A stretch of 64,000 nt of DNA from Gracilimonas sp040882225 (GTDB lineage: Bacteria; Bacteroidota; Rhodothermia; Balneolales; Balneolaceae): NCBI GenBank assembly GCA_040882225.1, contig JBBEBR010000001.1:62001-126000 (forward strand). Reading direction: 5' to 3'. How positions within the stretch are numbered: the first letter of the stretch is position 1; each line of letters starts with the position of its first letter. The notes beneath the pieces are model-generated. The model made no database searches. It had not been told where the DNA came from and saw only the letters and a list, made by a program, of their open reading frames with translations. Below are positions 10,141-19,419 of the stretch, one piece after another. A program made the position numbers and the translations under genes.

Positions 10141-11214
10141 ATGAACCGCCTCGTAATCGCGTTTTTAATAGCTCTTTTTTTTCTTCCTGCTCTTGCCCAG
10201 GCTCAATCTGCCCAGGCTAAATATGGCAATGATTTCTTAACTACCGGCAGTGGTGCACGTGCTTTAGGAATGGGCAGCACTCATTCGGCTTTAACCAATG
10301 ATGTTACCTCCGCCTACTGGAATGTGGCGGGGCTCACCGGAGTTAAAAGTCCACAAATTATGTATATGCATTCCGAGCGGTTCAGCGGTGTTGTTGGATA
10401 TGATTATGGTGCTGCCGCTCTTCCCCTGCAATCGAATAAAGGTGTAATAGCCGTTAGCTTTTTTCGTCAGGGAGTTGATAATATTGCGAATACTTTGAAC
10501 GCCTGGGATCGTGAGCGAGATCAGCCCAGGGAAAATGCAGAGGCTTATATCACAAAATTCAGTGCCGCCGATATGGCCGTGTTCTTTTCCTATGCAACAC
10601 AACCGAGTGAGTATTTATCTTATGGGGCTTCGGCAAAAATAGTTCATCAAAAGTTAGGCCCTTTTGCGCAAGCGTGGGGATATAGCCTCGATGTAGGCGC
10701 TCAATTTAAAACCGATTTCGGGAACTTCGGCTTTTCCATCAACGATCTTACCACCATGCAAAAAATGTGGCAGGTTGATGAATCCGCATTTGGAGATTAT
10801 GAGTCTCAATTCGACAGTCTCGGCGCTACTTTACCAACCGGACAGAACGAATATGTGCTGCCTTCGGTAAAATTTGGTGCTTCCCGCCTTATCCCGCTCA
10901 ATGATTTTAGCTTGATAGCCGCTGCCGATGTTGACCTCCTTTTTGAAAACCGTCAGGCATATTACATTAATGTTGGCCGGATGAGTATTGAGCCGCATGT
11001 TGGTGCCGAGATTTCTTATAAAGATATCATCAGCCTGAGAACCGGTATTACCGATTTTATAACCGATCCTGTTTCCGGATTTTCGGTTTCTCCTACTTTG
11101 GGAATGGGCTTAAAACTCTCTTCTTTTGTTCTGGATTACGGCTTCGCAAGCTTTGCCGGTGTTTCCAGCGACCTCGGCTTTACTCATCGAATTTCTCTGC
11201 GGTTTGATTTGTAA
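10141..11214 (+). CDS. PorV/PorQ-family outer-membrane beta-barrel protein
   Basis: The 357-residue protein has a signal peptide ending near ALAQAQ and the family signature of UPF0164/PorV/PorQ: FLTTGSGARALGMGSTHSA, then NDVTSAYWNVAGL and a beta-barrel rich in alternating aromatic residues ending in RISLRFDL. In T9SS, PorV collects cargo with C-terminal sorting domains from the translocon at the outer membrane. That would fit the two T9SS-tailed proteases in this window. PorV paralogues with other roles exist, so the gene name is left open. Confidence 0.85.
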   Translation: MNRLVIAFLIALFFLPALAQAQSAQAKYGNDFLTTGSGARALGMGSTHSALTNDVTSAYWNVAGLTGVKSPQIMYMHSERFSGVVGYDYGAAALPLQSNKGVIAVSFFRQGVDNIANTLNAWDRERDQPRENAEAYITKFSAADMAVFFSYATQPSEYLSYGASAKIVHQKLGPFAQAWGYSLDVGAQFKTDFGNFGFSINDLTTMQKMWQVDESAFGDYESQFDSLGATLPTGQNEYVLPSVKFGASRLIPLNDFSLIAAADVDLLFENRQAYYINVGRMSIEPHVGAEISYKDIISLRTGITDFITDPVSGFSVSPTLGMGLKLSSFVLDYGFASFAGVSSDLGFTHRISLRFDL

Positions 11215-11286
11215 AGTGTTTATGTTTCTTTTAATTGAAAATCTCTTTTGAGAACCCCAACACTCCAGCACTTTAAGACGTAAATT

Positions 11287-12198
11287 TTGCGAATTATTTT
11301 ACTTGGTCCAACCGCTTCTGGTAAAACAGGGCTTTCCCTGCTTTTAGCTGAAAAACTGCAAACATCCATCATCTCCGCAGACTCCCGGCAGTGTTATAAG
11401 CATATAGATATTGGAACAGCAAAACCATCGCCCCGGGAATTACAAAGAGTTCAACATTACAATATTTCCCTGCTCGATTTAGATAAAGATGACAGCGCAA
11501 TGGAATTCCAAAAGAGAGCCGCGCAATGGGAGCAGGAGATTCTGCAAAATTCAAATCATGTTTTATTTGTGGGCGGAAGTACACTGCATGTGCAAAGCCT
11601 GATTCAGCCTTTTAATGAAATGCCGGACGCTAACCCGGAAAATATCGCGCAGCTGGAACAACGGATCGAGGATGAGGGGGTGGAATCACTTTACGGGATG
11701 CTAAAAGAAATTGATCCCGCCTACATCAAAAAAATGGACGGGATGAACCGGCAACGCATCATTCGGGCGCTCGATGTTTGGATGCAAACGGGAAAGCCTT
11801 TTAGTGCTTTTCATCAGCAAGAGGAAATATCTCCCGATGATGATACTCTTGTTTTTGGGCTGAAATATCCCCGAGCAGAGCTGTACACCCGCATCAACAA
11901 AAGGGTGGAGGAAATGATTGAACAGGGGCTTGTGGAGGAGGTGCGATCTGTTTTGGAAAAAGGATATCCCGCCGATTTACAGGCTTTAAATACCGTAGGA
12001 TATAAAGAAATAATCGATTATCTGGATGGTAAATGGTCTCTTGAAAAAGCTGTTGAAAAGATAAAAACTACGACCCGGCGCTATGCGAAAAGGCAGACGA
12101 CCTGGTTTAAAAGATGGGAATTTATTAACTGGCTGCCGGCAAGTGAAAAAACCGCTACTCAACTTTGCGACCTGATTTTAGAGAAAATCGCACGTTAG
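11287..12198 (+). CDS. miaA: tRNA dimethylallyltransferase
   Basis: Adds a dimethylallyl group to A37 of tRNAs that read UNN codons. The 303-residue protein shows a P-loop GPTASGKT at residues 7-14, the DSRQCYKHIDIGTAKP motif, and FVGGSTLHVQSL. Near the end it has NTVGYKEIIDYLDGKW and the basic RRYAKRQTTWFKR signature. The start is a TTG at 11287, with no in-frame ATG that keeps the P-loop in place. It follows the PorV-like gene by 72 bp. Confidence 0.95.
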   Translation: MRIILLGPTASGKTGLSLLLAEKLQTSIISADSRQCYKHIDIGTAKPSPRELQRVQHYNISLLDLDKDDSAMEFQKRAAQWEQEILQNSNHVLFVGGSTLHVQSLIQPFNEMPDANPENIAQLEQRIEDEGVESLYGMLKEIDPAYIKKMDGMNRQRIIRALDVWMQTGKPFSAFHQQEEISPDDDTLVFGLKYPRAELYTRINKRVEEMIEQGLVEEVRSVLEKGYPADLQALNTVGYKEIIDYLDGKWSLEKAVEKIKTTTRRYAKRQTTWFKRWEFINWLPASEKTATQLCDLILEKIAR

Positions 12199-12315
12199 TT
12201 TTTCCTTACCTGCTACGGGATTATAATTTTGTTGAATTTTTCTACAATGACCGTCCATAAAATCCGTATTTTATAAAGCTGATTTAAAGACTAAAAATCG
12301 TCCCGGATTTTATTT

Positions 12316-14205
12316 ATGACTTATCTTTCTGTTGAAAACCTTTCTAAAAATTTTGGTATCAAACCTCTATTCGAAAACCTGACTTTCGGGATTTCCAAAG
12401 GAGATAAAACTGCTCTTATTGCTCCAAATGGAACAGGGAAATCTACTTTGCTAAAGATTCTGGCGGGGGAAATGACCCCTGATAATGGCGAGGTTATGAC
12501 CCGCAATGGAATCCATACCGGCTTTCTGAAACAAGAGCCTGAACTGGATGAAAGCATGACCATCAGCGAATTTATTTCGCATGGCAATTCGGATAAAATT
12601 CGTGTGGTACGTAATTATGAAAAGGCGGTTCATAATCAAGCAGAAGACTTTAGTCAGGAAAATCAGGATGCTTTTGAAAGAGCGTCCTCAGCTATGGACG
12701 CGGCCAATGCCTGGGGTGTTGAACAGGAAATGGAGCAAATTCTCGGGGCTCTCGATATTCATGATCTTGATCAAAAAATTGCCTCACTTTCTGGTGGTGA
12801 GCGAAAACGAGTAGCTTTGGCCTTTGTTCTTTTAGATGAGCCCGGCCTGCTGATTTTGGATGAACCAACAAACCACTTGGATGTGGAAATGATTGAGTGG
12901 TTGGAAGAATATCTCGCCAAAAGCTCCATCACCCTTTTGATGGTAACTCACGACCGATACTTCTTAGACCGGGTTTGTAATCATATTCTGGAGCTCGATT
13001 ACGGCAAACTCTATCACCATAAAGGAAATTACCAGTACTTTTTAGAGAAAAAAGCTGAGCGTGAGGAAGTTGAGCAAACTGAAATTGCCAAGGCCGGAAA
13101 GCTTATGAAGAAAGAGTTGGAATGGATGCGGCGCGGGCCCAAAGCACGTACCACCAAGTCGAAATCGCGCATTAAAGCTTTTTATGAAACCAAAGAAAGA
13201 GCAAGCAGTGGCAAAAAAGAGGAAGAAATGCGGCTGGATGTAACCATGACCCGAATTGGTGGGCGGGTTTCAGAGCTTAAAAAAGTTTCCAAAAGTTTTG
13301 AAGATCTGATAATTCTACAGGATTTCAGCTACTCCTTTAATAAGGGTGAACGCATCGGGATTATTGGTAAAAATGGCGTTGGAAAGAGTACTTTTTTGAA
13401 GATGGTTACAGGGGAGGAGCCTGTCGATTCCGGTGAAATTGAAACCGGCGCTACTATCAAGTTTGGCCATTACCGGCAGCAGGGTATTCAGCTGGATGAA
13501 AAAAAACGAGTTATCGATGTTATTAAAGAAGTAGCGGAAGTAATCGAGTTGGGGAATGGCGATAAGATTTCGGCTTCCCAGTTTTTAGAGCATTTTATGT
13601 TTGCCCCAAAAATGCAGTATACGCCTGTTGAGAAACTTAGTGGTGGAGAAAAACGTCGTCTCGGCTTAATGATGGTGTTGATTGAAAATCCTAACTTCCT
13701 GATACTGGATGAGCCAACAAACGACCTGGATTTATTGACGCTGAATAAACTTGAAGACTTTTTGTTCAATTTTGGCGGCTGTTTAATTCTTGTTTCTCAC
13801 GATCGGTTTTTCATGGATAAACTGGTTGATCATTATTTCATTTTTGAAGGCAATGGTTCTATCCGCGATTTTAATGGAACTTATGATGAATACCGAAACG
13901 AAATATCCGGAAGGGCTTCCTCATCAAAAAAAGAAAAGAAAGATGCCATCCCTGAAAAAAAAGTTTTCGCTAAGCCAAAGGAAACAGAATCCAAAAAACT
14001 GAGTTTCACTGAGAGAAAAGAGTATCAAAAGCTGGAGACGGAAATCGCCCGGCTTGAAGAAAAGAAAAAAGCTTTGGAAGCAGAAATTGGCAGCGGAAAT
14101 TTAGACTATAAAATCCTTGAGGAAAAGACGAGCGAGTATAGTGATTTGAAAAAGCTGATTGAGAAAAAAACAGGGGCTTGGTTTGAAATGGCTGAACGAG
14201 CCTAA
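12316..14205 (+). CDS. ABC-F family ATPase, Uup-like
   Basis: Soluble ATPase with two ABC domains and no membrane domain, of the family that acts on ribosomes or branched DNA intermediates. Domain 1 has Walker A APNGTGKST (residues 36-44), LSGGERKR and LILDEPTNHLDVEM. Domain 2 has IGKNGVGKST, LSGGEKRRLGLMMV and LILDEPTNDLDL. The NDLDL ending and a charged C-terminal coiled coil (residues 570-629, LETEIARLEEKKKALEAEI) point to the Uup branch rather than EttA. The length, 629 residues, is typical. Confidence 0.92.
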   Translation: MTYLSVENLSKNFGIKPLFENLTFGISKGDKTALIAPNGTGKSTLLKILAGEMTPDNGEVMTRNGIHTGFLKQEPELDESMTISEFISHGNSDKIRVVRNYEKAVHNQAEDFSQENQDAFERASSAMDAANAWGVEQEMEQILGALDIHDLDQKIASLSGGERKRVALAFVLLDEPGLLILDEPTNHLDVEMIEWLEEYLAKSSITLLMVTHDRYFLDRVCNHILELDYGKLYHHKGNYQYFLEKKAEREEVEQTEIAKAGKLMKKELEWMRRGPKARTTKSKSRIKAFYETKERASSGKKEEEMRLDVTMTRIGGRVSELKKVSKSFEDLIILQDFSYSFNKGERIGIIGKNGVGKSTFLKMVTGEEPVDSGEIETGATIKFGHYRQQGIQLDEKKRVIDVIKEVAEVIELGNGDKISASQFLEHFMFAPKMQYTPVEKLSGGEKRRLGLMMVLIENPNFLILDEPTNDLDLLTLNKLEDFLFNFGGCLILVSHDRFFMDKLVDHYFIFEGNGSIRDFNGTYDEYRNEISGRASSSKKEKKDAIPEKKVFAKPKETESKKLSFTERKEYQKLETEIARLEEKKKALEAEIGSGNLDYKILEEKTSEYSDLKKLIEKKTGAWFEMAERA

Positions 14206-14396
14206 CATCTATGTTATCCTTCCTAAAGGAGATTGCTTCGTCGGTAGCCAACTTTCCTATCGCGCAGTACCGGCTCCTCACAATGACCGGTAAGTAGTAA
14301 AATCTTCCACCGTAATTTGGTTGTACAAACTACATATCCGGTTTCGGATTTATGCTATTCTTATTCCATAGAATATTTATAAAAAGTAGAGGGATT

Positions 14397-15539
14397 ATGG
14401 AAAAAATAAGGGCTTATATAATAGATTCTCATGTGTTAGTTCGTCAAACATTGGTAAATACTATTCGAAATTCTGAAGGGATTTCTTTTTTTGGTTCATC
14501 CATCGGTATCACTTTGCAGGAAATTGTGAATGACATACATGAGAAAAATCCAGACTTGATCTTTTTGGGAATTGATGATTTCAAATCGGATGAAATGCGA
14601 CTTTTTTATCACTTAAGAAGCGTAGATCCAACTTTACCCATTATTGTGATTACTCCTTTGAATGAAGGAGGGGCCAACATTGCTATCACCTGTCTGAAAT
14701 ATGGCGCCGTTGATTTCATCACTAAACCGGTTAGAAATGGCCGTCTTGTTCTTGCTAAAGATCATTTTATGAAACGTGTTACTCCTGTGCTGCAAATGGC
14801 CGGGCGATTAAATGTAAAAAGACAAATGGGCTATCATTTGTTTGACAACTCCTTAAGCGGAAAACGCATTCGGGATTATTCTCCCACTTTTGAACGGCTC
14901 CCAAACCCAGTTAATCTCATTGTGATTGGAGGTTGTACCGGTGGCGTGCGTTCTTTATTTGCTTTAATTTCATCTCTCCCTAAAAATCTTACTGTTCCGG
15001 TGATTGTTCTTCAACACATGCCAAAAGTTTACAGCAAGGTTTTAGCCGAGGAATTGAATGCCATCACAACTCATCAGGTAACAGAGGCAGAAGAAGGTAT
15101 GAAATTGATTCCGGGACAGATTCACCTTATTCCGGGAGGATATCATGCCATCGTTAAAAATGATGCCAGCCAAAAAACTATTTCGTTACATAGAGGGCCA
15201 AAAGAAGAGAATTCACGGCCATCACTTAATGTTTTACTCCGGTCAGCAAGCTATATCTACCGAGAAAAATTATTGAATGTGATGCTTTCCGGTGGAGGTA
15301 ATGACGGCGTTCTTGGTGCGCGGGAAGTTGCGGATAAAGGCGGACAGGTAATTGTAGAAAGCGAAGAAAGCGCAATGCTGTGGGATTTACCAAAACGCTT
15401 GGATGATCAGGGGATTTCAAGCGGAAGGTTTCCGGTAGAATTTTTAGGCAAAGAGATTTCAAATCGGATTAATACTATTCCAAAAAGCAACGCGCTTAAA
15501 AGAACCAAAACACCAGCTAATTTTGCTGTATCTGGTTAA
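14397..15539 (+). CDS. CheB-like methylesterase with degenerate receiver domain
   Basis: Two-domain protein shaped like CheB: an N-terminal receiver (residues 1-115) and a C-terminal methylesterase (about 172-360). The receiver looks inactive. The phosphoacceptor position is Gly58 in DLIFLGIDDF, where an Asp is expected, and only one acidic residue remains at the N-terminal pocket (YIIDSH). In the catalytic domain the usual nucleophile Ser is Cys180 (IGGCTGG). His207 (QHMP) and Asp303 (GGGNDG) are kept. The ATG at 14397 is preferred over one at 14352 because AGAGGG lies just upstream. No chemotaxis genes are nearby, so the role may not be chemotaxis. Confidence 0.85.
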   Translation: MEKIRAYIIDSHVLVRQTLVNTIRNSEGISFFGSSIGITLQEIVNDIHEKNPDLIFLGIDDFKSDEMRLFYHLRSVDPTLPIIVITPLNEGGANIAITCLKYGAVDFITKPVRNGRLVLAKDHFMKRVTPVLQMAGRLNVKRQMGYHLFDNSLSGKRIRDYSPTFERLPNPVNLIVIGGCTGGVRSLFALISSLPKNLTVPVIVLQHMPKVYSKVLAEELNAITTHQVTEAEEGMKLIPGQIHLIPGGYHAIVKNDASQKTISLHRGPKEENSRPSLNVLLRSASYIYREKLLNVMLSGGGNDGVLGAREVADKGGQVIVESEESAMLWDLPKRLDDQGISSGRFPVEFLGKEISNRINTIPKSNALKRTKTPANFAVSG

Positions 15540-15567
15540 AACTGGGAACGAACAGAGACTTTATTAG

Positions 15568-15600
15568 CCCGTTAAGATGACTCTCTTCACGGGTTTTTTT
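15568..15600 (+). terminator. Rho-independent terminator of the CheB-like gene
   Basis: CCCGT at 15568-15572 pairs with ACGGG at 15589-15593. One mismatch later, AAGA pairs with TCTT. A run of seven T follows directly. It lies about 30 bp after the stop codon. Confidence 0.8.
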
Positions 15601-15626
15601 ATGAAGATGGCAGCTGACAGAAAGCT

Positions 15627-15830
15627 CTATTTTGTTTTAACTCTTGCTATCACAATTCCTGCAATCATAACCAACACCGATATAATGATGGGAGTATAAT
15701 CTCCAGTACTTACGGCAACATCAGCGCCGAAAGCTTCGAAAGATTCTGAATCCTGAAAATATTGGTATGTGTAAAAAATAACGCCTATTAATCCTGCTGC
15801 TGCTAAAATTCCGCCTATCGTTTCTTTCAT
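15627..15830 (-). CDS. Small two-span membrane protein (DUF3185-like)
   Basis: A 67-residue protein with two hydrophobic segments (GILAAAGLIGVIFYTYQYF and TPIIISVLVMIAGIVIARV) joined by an acidic loop and ending in KTK. The pattern resembles small DUF3185-type membrane proteins. No function is known. It has its own ATG and converges on the CheB-like gene. Confidence 0.6.
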   Translation of the reverse strand: MKETIGGILAAAGLIGVIFYTYQYFQDSESFEAFGADVAVSTGDYTPIIISVLVMIAGIVIARVKTK

Positions 15831-15929
15831 TTCTCTATTGATTTGTTGGGTGTGTGCTCTTTAAAAGCAAGAGGAGTGGGAATTCGTTCACCTGTTGCTC
15901 CAAAAAAAATTGGAAGCTGGCAGGTAGCT

Positions 15930-16439
15930 TCAATAAGTAGTGTTAGAATAGTTAACTGATATTACCTGATAAATGTCTTCTTTGGCTCTAAGATTATACT
16001 CATAAGTTGCTGAATTATTCCTGCCTTGATGAATTGAGGTTAGTACCCGTACAGTTCCATCCAGTTTTTTATCTAATATTTCAAGGTTTATTAATATCCC
16101 ACTTTTACTTCGGTCGGATTTATGAGTCACCGTTGCAGAAAAGCCAAAATTTATAGTTGAGAAAGATACTGCTTCTACTTTAGGCATATCTTTGAATGTA
16201 TTCATTAATTCTAGGGAAGGATTTAAACCAGAAACACTTATAAAAAAGTAGTCTGGGTCTTCATCCGGATGCTCAATTATATACTTAATTAATTCACAAA
16301 AAACCGTTTTCTCAATTTGATGCTTTTCTTCCCAGCTAATTTCAGATTCCAGGTTTACAAAATAAAAAGCACTTACCAACCCTGCTATTGAGAAAATAAA
16401 AATCAGAAAATTCTGTGCTTTGATGTTTTTATACCACAT
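15930..16439 (-). CDS. Hypothetical membrane-anchored protein
   Basis: Unrecognised protein of about 169 residues. It has one N-terminal hydrophobic segment (NFLIFIFSIAGLVSAFYFV), then an acidic region EISWEEKHQIEKTVFCEL, and a beta-rich C-terminal half. The ATG at 16439 is preferred. An upstream TTG at 16463 would add eight residues. It lies between purM and the small membrane protein on the same strand, and base composition is AT-rich compared with purM. No functional call is possible. Confidence 0.55.
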   Translation of the reverse strand: MWYKNIKAQNFLIFIFSIAGLVSAFYFVNLESEISWEEKHQIEKTVFCELIKYIIEHPDEDPDYFFISVSGLNPSLELMNTFKDMPKVEAVSFSTINFGFSATVTHKSDRSKSGILINLEILDKKLDGTVRVLTSIHQGRNNSATYEYNLRAKEDIYQVISVNYSNTTY

Positions 16440-16501
16440 AGGATTAATATTAAACCTGAACAATTCTTTCGATTAAGAATTCAACATCTTAAATTTATAA
16501 T

Positions 16502-17515
16502 TTACAATTTCCTCACCCTTCCAACCTCAAAAACTTCTTCCCCCAACCCTTCAGCTTTTTTCCTTACCGCATCCACTTCACTTTCGGAAACCACACAAAC
16601 CAATCCAATTCCTAAGTTAAAAGTTGCCTGCATATCTTCTTCAGGCACATTCCCCAATTTCTGGATGATATTGTACACGGGCGGACGCTCCCATGCTTTC
16701 CAGTCAATTTCGAGCGCCAGGTTTTCTGGGAGAATCCGTTTAGTATTTCCTACCATTCCACCGCCGGTGATGTGTGAAAATCCATTCACTCCCGGCATCT
16801 CTTTTAGTTCTGAAATCAGAGATAGATATGAACGATGAACTTTCAGCAGCTCGTCGCCAATAGTTGAACCTAATTCTTCCAGGTAATTTTCTACTTTGTA
16901 TTTACTGAACAAAACTTTGCGTGCAAGGGAATACCCGTTGGTGTGCAGCCCGGAACTTTTGAATCCTAATAATACATCACCTTTCTCTATTCCCGCTCCG
17001 TTGATCACTTTATCTTCATCAACAATTCCAACAATGGTTCCTGCCAGGTCGAATTCTCCGGAATCATAAATATCCGGCATTTCGGCTGTTTCACCACCAA
17101 TCAAAGCAACTCCATTTTCTTTGCAGGCTTTTGCGAATCCGCTAATAACATCAAATCCGACATGTTGTTCTAATTTTCCCGTTGAAAAATAATCAAGGAA
17201 AAAAAGAGGAGTTGCCCCGCAAACGGCAATATCATTCACACAGTGATTTACCAGATCTTGGCCAACGGTGTCGTATTTGCCTGCTTTAAAAGCCACAATC
17301 AATTTGGTTCCAACGCCATCTACCGAACTCACAAAAACAGGCTTTTTAAAAGCTCCCAATTCCGGGCGGAAAAATCCCCCAAAACCGCCAATATTAGATA
17401 ACACTTCTGGTCCGTGCGTTTCTTTTACCACACCTTTTATGGAATTAACGAGTTCTTCCCCGGCTTTAATATCAACACCGGAATCTTTGTATGTTAATTG
17501 TTTCTTATTACTCAT
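16502..17515 (-). CDS. purM: Phosphoribosylformylglycinamidine cyclo-ligase (AIR synthetase)
   Basis: Closes the imidazole ring in de novo purine synthesis (FGAM + ATP to AIR). The 337-residue protein shows YKDSGVDIKAGEELV at the start, SSVDGVGTKLIVAF, DLVNHCVNDIAVCGATPLFF, ALIGGETAEMPDIY and the C-terminal HITGGGMVGNTKRILP. All are hallmark motifs. Its start borders the long noncoding DnaA-box region, and it is transcribed away from it. Confidence 0.97.
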   Translation of the reverse strand: MSNKKQLTYKDSGVDIKAGEELVNSIKGVVKETHGPEVLSNIGGFGGFFRPELGAFKKPVFVSSVDGVGTKLIVAFKAGKYDTVGQDLVNHCVNDIAVCGATPLFFLDYFSTGKLEQHVGFDVISGFAKACKENGVALIGGETAEMPDIYDSGEFDLAGTIVGIVDEDKVINGAGIEKGDVLLGFKSSGLHTNGYSLARKVLFSKYKVENYLEELGSTIGDELLKVHRSYLSLISELKEMPGVNGFSHITGGGMVGNTKRILPENLALEIDWKAWERPPVYNIIQKLGNVPEEDMQATFNLGIGLVCVVSESEVDAVRKKAEGLGEEVFEVGRVRKL

Positions 17516-17706
17516 TACACGTTGAATTTAAAATTACTTTCTGGTCGGAAGCAAAGAAATATCCTGGATCCATTGGTGAAGATCTTCAGCAGAATAATTT
17601 TCTGAATAGGAGAGTTTGCCGATTGGAAATTGTGTATTCATATCTGTTTTGGTATGAGAGAAATATACCATGTTTGAAAGAGTCTTATAAAAGCTTTTTC
17701 GGTTTG

Positions 17707-18056
17707 TTTTCCACAGGATATTACTAATAAAATTAGATTATAATATTTAATAGTAAGTAATAGAGACTGTGGAAAAGTGGATAACATTCTTACCCTGAAT
17801 AGAAATACAGATAAGAATTATTTGTGGATATCTTTGTTTATAAAATAATCTGTTAAAACAGTATTTTATGTGAAGTAAAAATTACTTTTCCACAGTCACT
17901 TATACATTGCACATAAATGAATTTATTGTTTGTTCACAGTAAAAGTTATTCTTTTTAGCTGTGGAATTGATGGGGATAATGTAGAAGTTTGTGCACAACT
18001 TTTGCTCAGAAAAGTTATCCCATAGTTGTAGTGAATAATCCACAAAGTAATCCACA
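17707..18056. other. Candidate chromosomal replication origin (DnaA-box cluster with AT-rich block)
   Basis: The 553 bp between purM and dtd holds no convincing gene. Against the DnaA box TTATCCACA it has eight 8-of-9 matches: TTTTCCACA at 17707 (+), 17768 (-) and 17886 (+); TTATCCACT at 17776 (-); ATATCCACA at 17823 (-); TTATCCCCA at 17971 (-); TAATCCACA at 18036 (+) and 18048 (+). Fewer than one would be expected by chance in this length. The block 17717-17762 is almost pure A/T and could be the unwinding element. dnaN, gyrBA and mnmG/rsmG lie within 22 kb. None of the eight boxes is a perfect match, so the call is strong but not proven. Confidence 0.65.
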
Positions 18057-18068
18057 TATTTTAAGACA

Positions 18069-18509
18069 ATGAAAGTTGTAATTCAGCGCGTGTGTTCTTC
18101 CTCGGTAACAGTAAATGACGAAATATCCGGTTCAATCAACAAAGGACTTTTATTACTTGTAGGAATCCATCAGGACGATACAAATGAACAAATGGAATGG
18201 ATGTGTAACAAGATTATGAAGCTGCGAATTTTTGAAGATGAGGATGGAAAGATGAATAATTCGGTTGAGGATATTGAAGGGGAAATATTGGTTGTTTCCC
18301 AGTTTACATTATATGGTGATGCTAAAAAGGGAACGCGCCCCAGTTTTATTGAAGCCGCCCGTCCTGAAAAAGCAGAACCCATGTATGATAATATGATTCG
18401 ATACTTTAAAAATAACTCGAACCTGAAAATAGAATCCGGTGAATTTGGAGCTATGATGAGTGTAAAGCTTGAAAACGATGGCCCGGTTACCCTGATTCTG
18501 GAGAAGTAG
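18069..18509 (+). CDS. dtd: D-aminoacyl-tRNA deacylase
   Basis: Removes D-amino acids, and glycine from mischarged tRNA-Ala, as a proofreading enzyme. The 146-residue length is normal. The start MKVVIQRVCSSSVTVNDEIS, the active-site SQFTLYGDAKKGTRPSF segment and the C-terminal NDGPVTLILEK (Gly-Pro motif) are all present. It is the first gene to the right of the candidate origin and is followed after 2 bp by the metalloenzyme gene. Confidence 0.96.
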   Translation: MKVVIQRVCSSSVTVNDEISGSINKGLLLLVGIHQDDTNEQMEWMCNKIMKLRIFEDEDGKMNNSVEDIEGEILVVSQFTLYGDAKKGTRPSFIEAARPEKAEPMYDNMIRYFKNNSNLKIESGEFGAMMSVKLENDGPVTLILEK

Positions 18510-18511
18510 TT

Positions 18512-19402
18512 TTGGCTGTAATTTTTCTTTTTCTTGATGGCGTGGGAATCGGAAATCCTTCCCCGGAAAACCCTTTTTTCACCCATAAATATGATTCTTT
18601 CGAATATCTTTCGGGAGGATCTTTTGATGTTACAGCTTCTCCTATTTATAAAAAGAACCACGTATATAAAGCCATCGATGCCAATCTTGATGTAGAAGGT
18701 TTACCACAAAGCGGAACGGGCCAAACCACTCTTTTTTCGGGGGTGAATGCGGCTAAAGTGATAGGCAAACATTTTGGGCCGTATCCTCATTCGGGAATCA
18801 AGTATTTATTGAAGGAGCAGAGTTTATTTTCCACCCTAAAAAAATCCGGGAAAAAGCCCTATTTCATGAATGCTTATCCCCCACTTTTTTTTAAACATGC
18901 TAAGAAAAGGAATCGATGGAGCTGCACCACACTTATGGTAAAAAGTGCGGAAATTAAGTTAAACAGTACTCAGGAAATTCTCTATGAAACCGCACTTACT
19001 GCTGAAATTGTGCAAAATGCCTGGAGAGATCAGTTAGGCATCAACATCCCAAAAATCACCCCAAAAGAAGCCGCACAAAGGTTATTGAATGTGTTGCCTG
19101 ATTATGATCTCGTGCTTTACGAATATTATTTAACCGACAAAGCCGGGCATAGCCAAAAACCGGAAGACGCCGAAAGAGTTCTAAAAACGCTGGATGAATT
19201 TCTGCTCCACATCATAAAAGAAAAAGCCCCCGAGGACATCCTTCTAATCACCAGTGACCATGGAAATTTGGAAGACCTTTCAACCAAAACCCATACGAGG
19301 AATAAAGTGCCGCTATTTGTATTGGGAGATGGAGCTGAAAAGTTCAGCGGAATTGAAAGTATCGCGGATGTGAAAGGCGAGATTTGCTCTTTTCTGGAAT
19401 AG
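18512..19402 (+). CDS. Alkaline-phosphatase/phosphoglyceromutase superfamily metalloenzyme
   Basis: The 296-residue protein has the metalloenzyme-superfamily pattern: VIFLFLDGVGIGNPSPENPF at the start (metal-binding Asp), QSGTGQTTLFSGVNAAK (nucleophile region), YLTDKAGHSQ and ITSDHGNLED (metal-binding Asp/His). It is shorter than the roughly 510 residues of phosphoglycerate mutase or phosphopentomutase-type enzymes, so the substrate is open. The start is a TTG two bases after the dtd stop, which makes a two-gene operon. Confidence 0.8.
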   Translation: MAVIFLFLDGVGIGNPSPENPFFTHKYDSFEYLSGGSFDVTASPIYKKNHVYKAIDANLDVEGLPQSGTGQTTLFSGVNAAKVIGKHFGPYPHSGIKYLLKEQSLFSTLKKSGKKPYFMNAYPPLFFKHAKKRNRWSCTTLMVKSAEIKLNSTQEILYETALTAEIVQNAWRDQLGINIPKITPKEAAQRLLNVLPDYDLVLYEYYLTDKAGHSQKPEDAERVLKTLDEFLLHIIKEKAPEDILLITSDHGNLEDLSTKTHTRNKVPLFVLGDGAEKFSGIESIADVKGEICSFLE

Positions 19403-19419
19403 CTTTTAAAAAAACAGGA

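Noticed and set aside
17491..17727. A 78-codon plus-strand frame at the left edge of the noncoding DnaA-box region
   Set aside because: It overlaps the purM start on the other strand, shows no domain or coding pattern, and lies in an AT-rich region with scattered stops.
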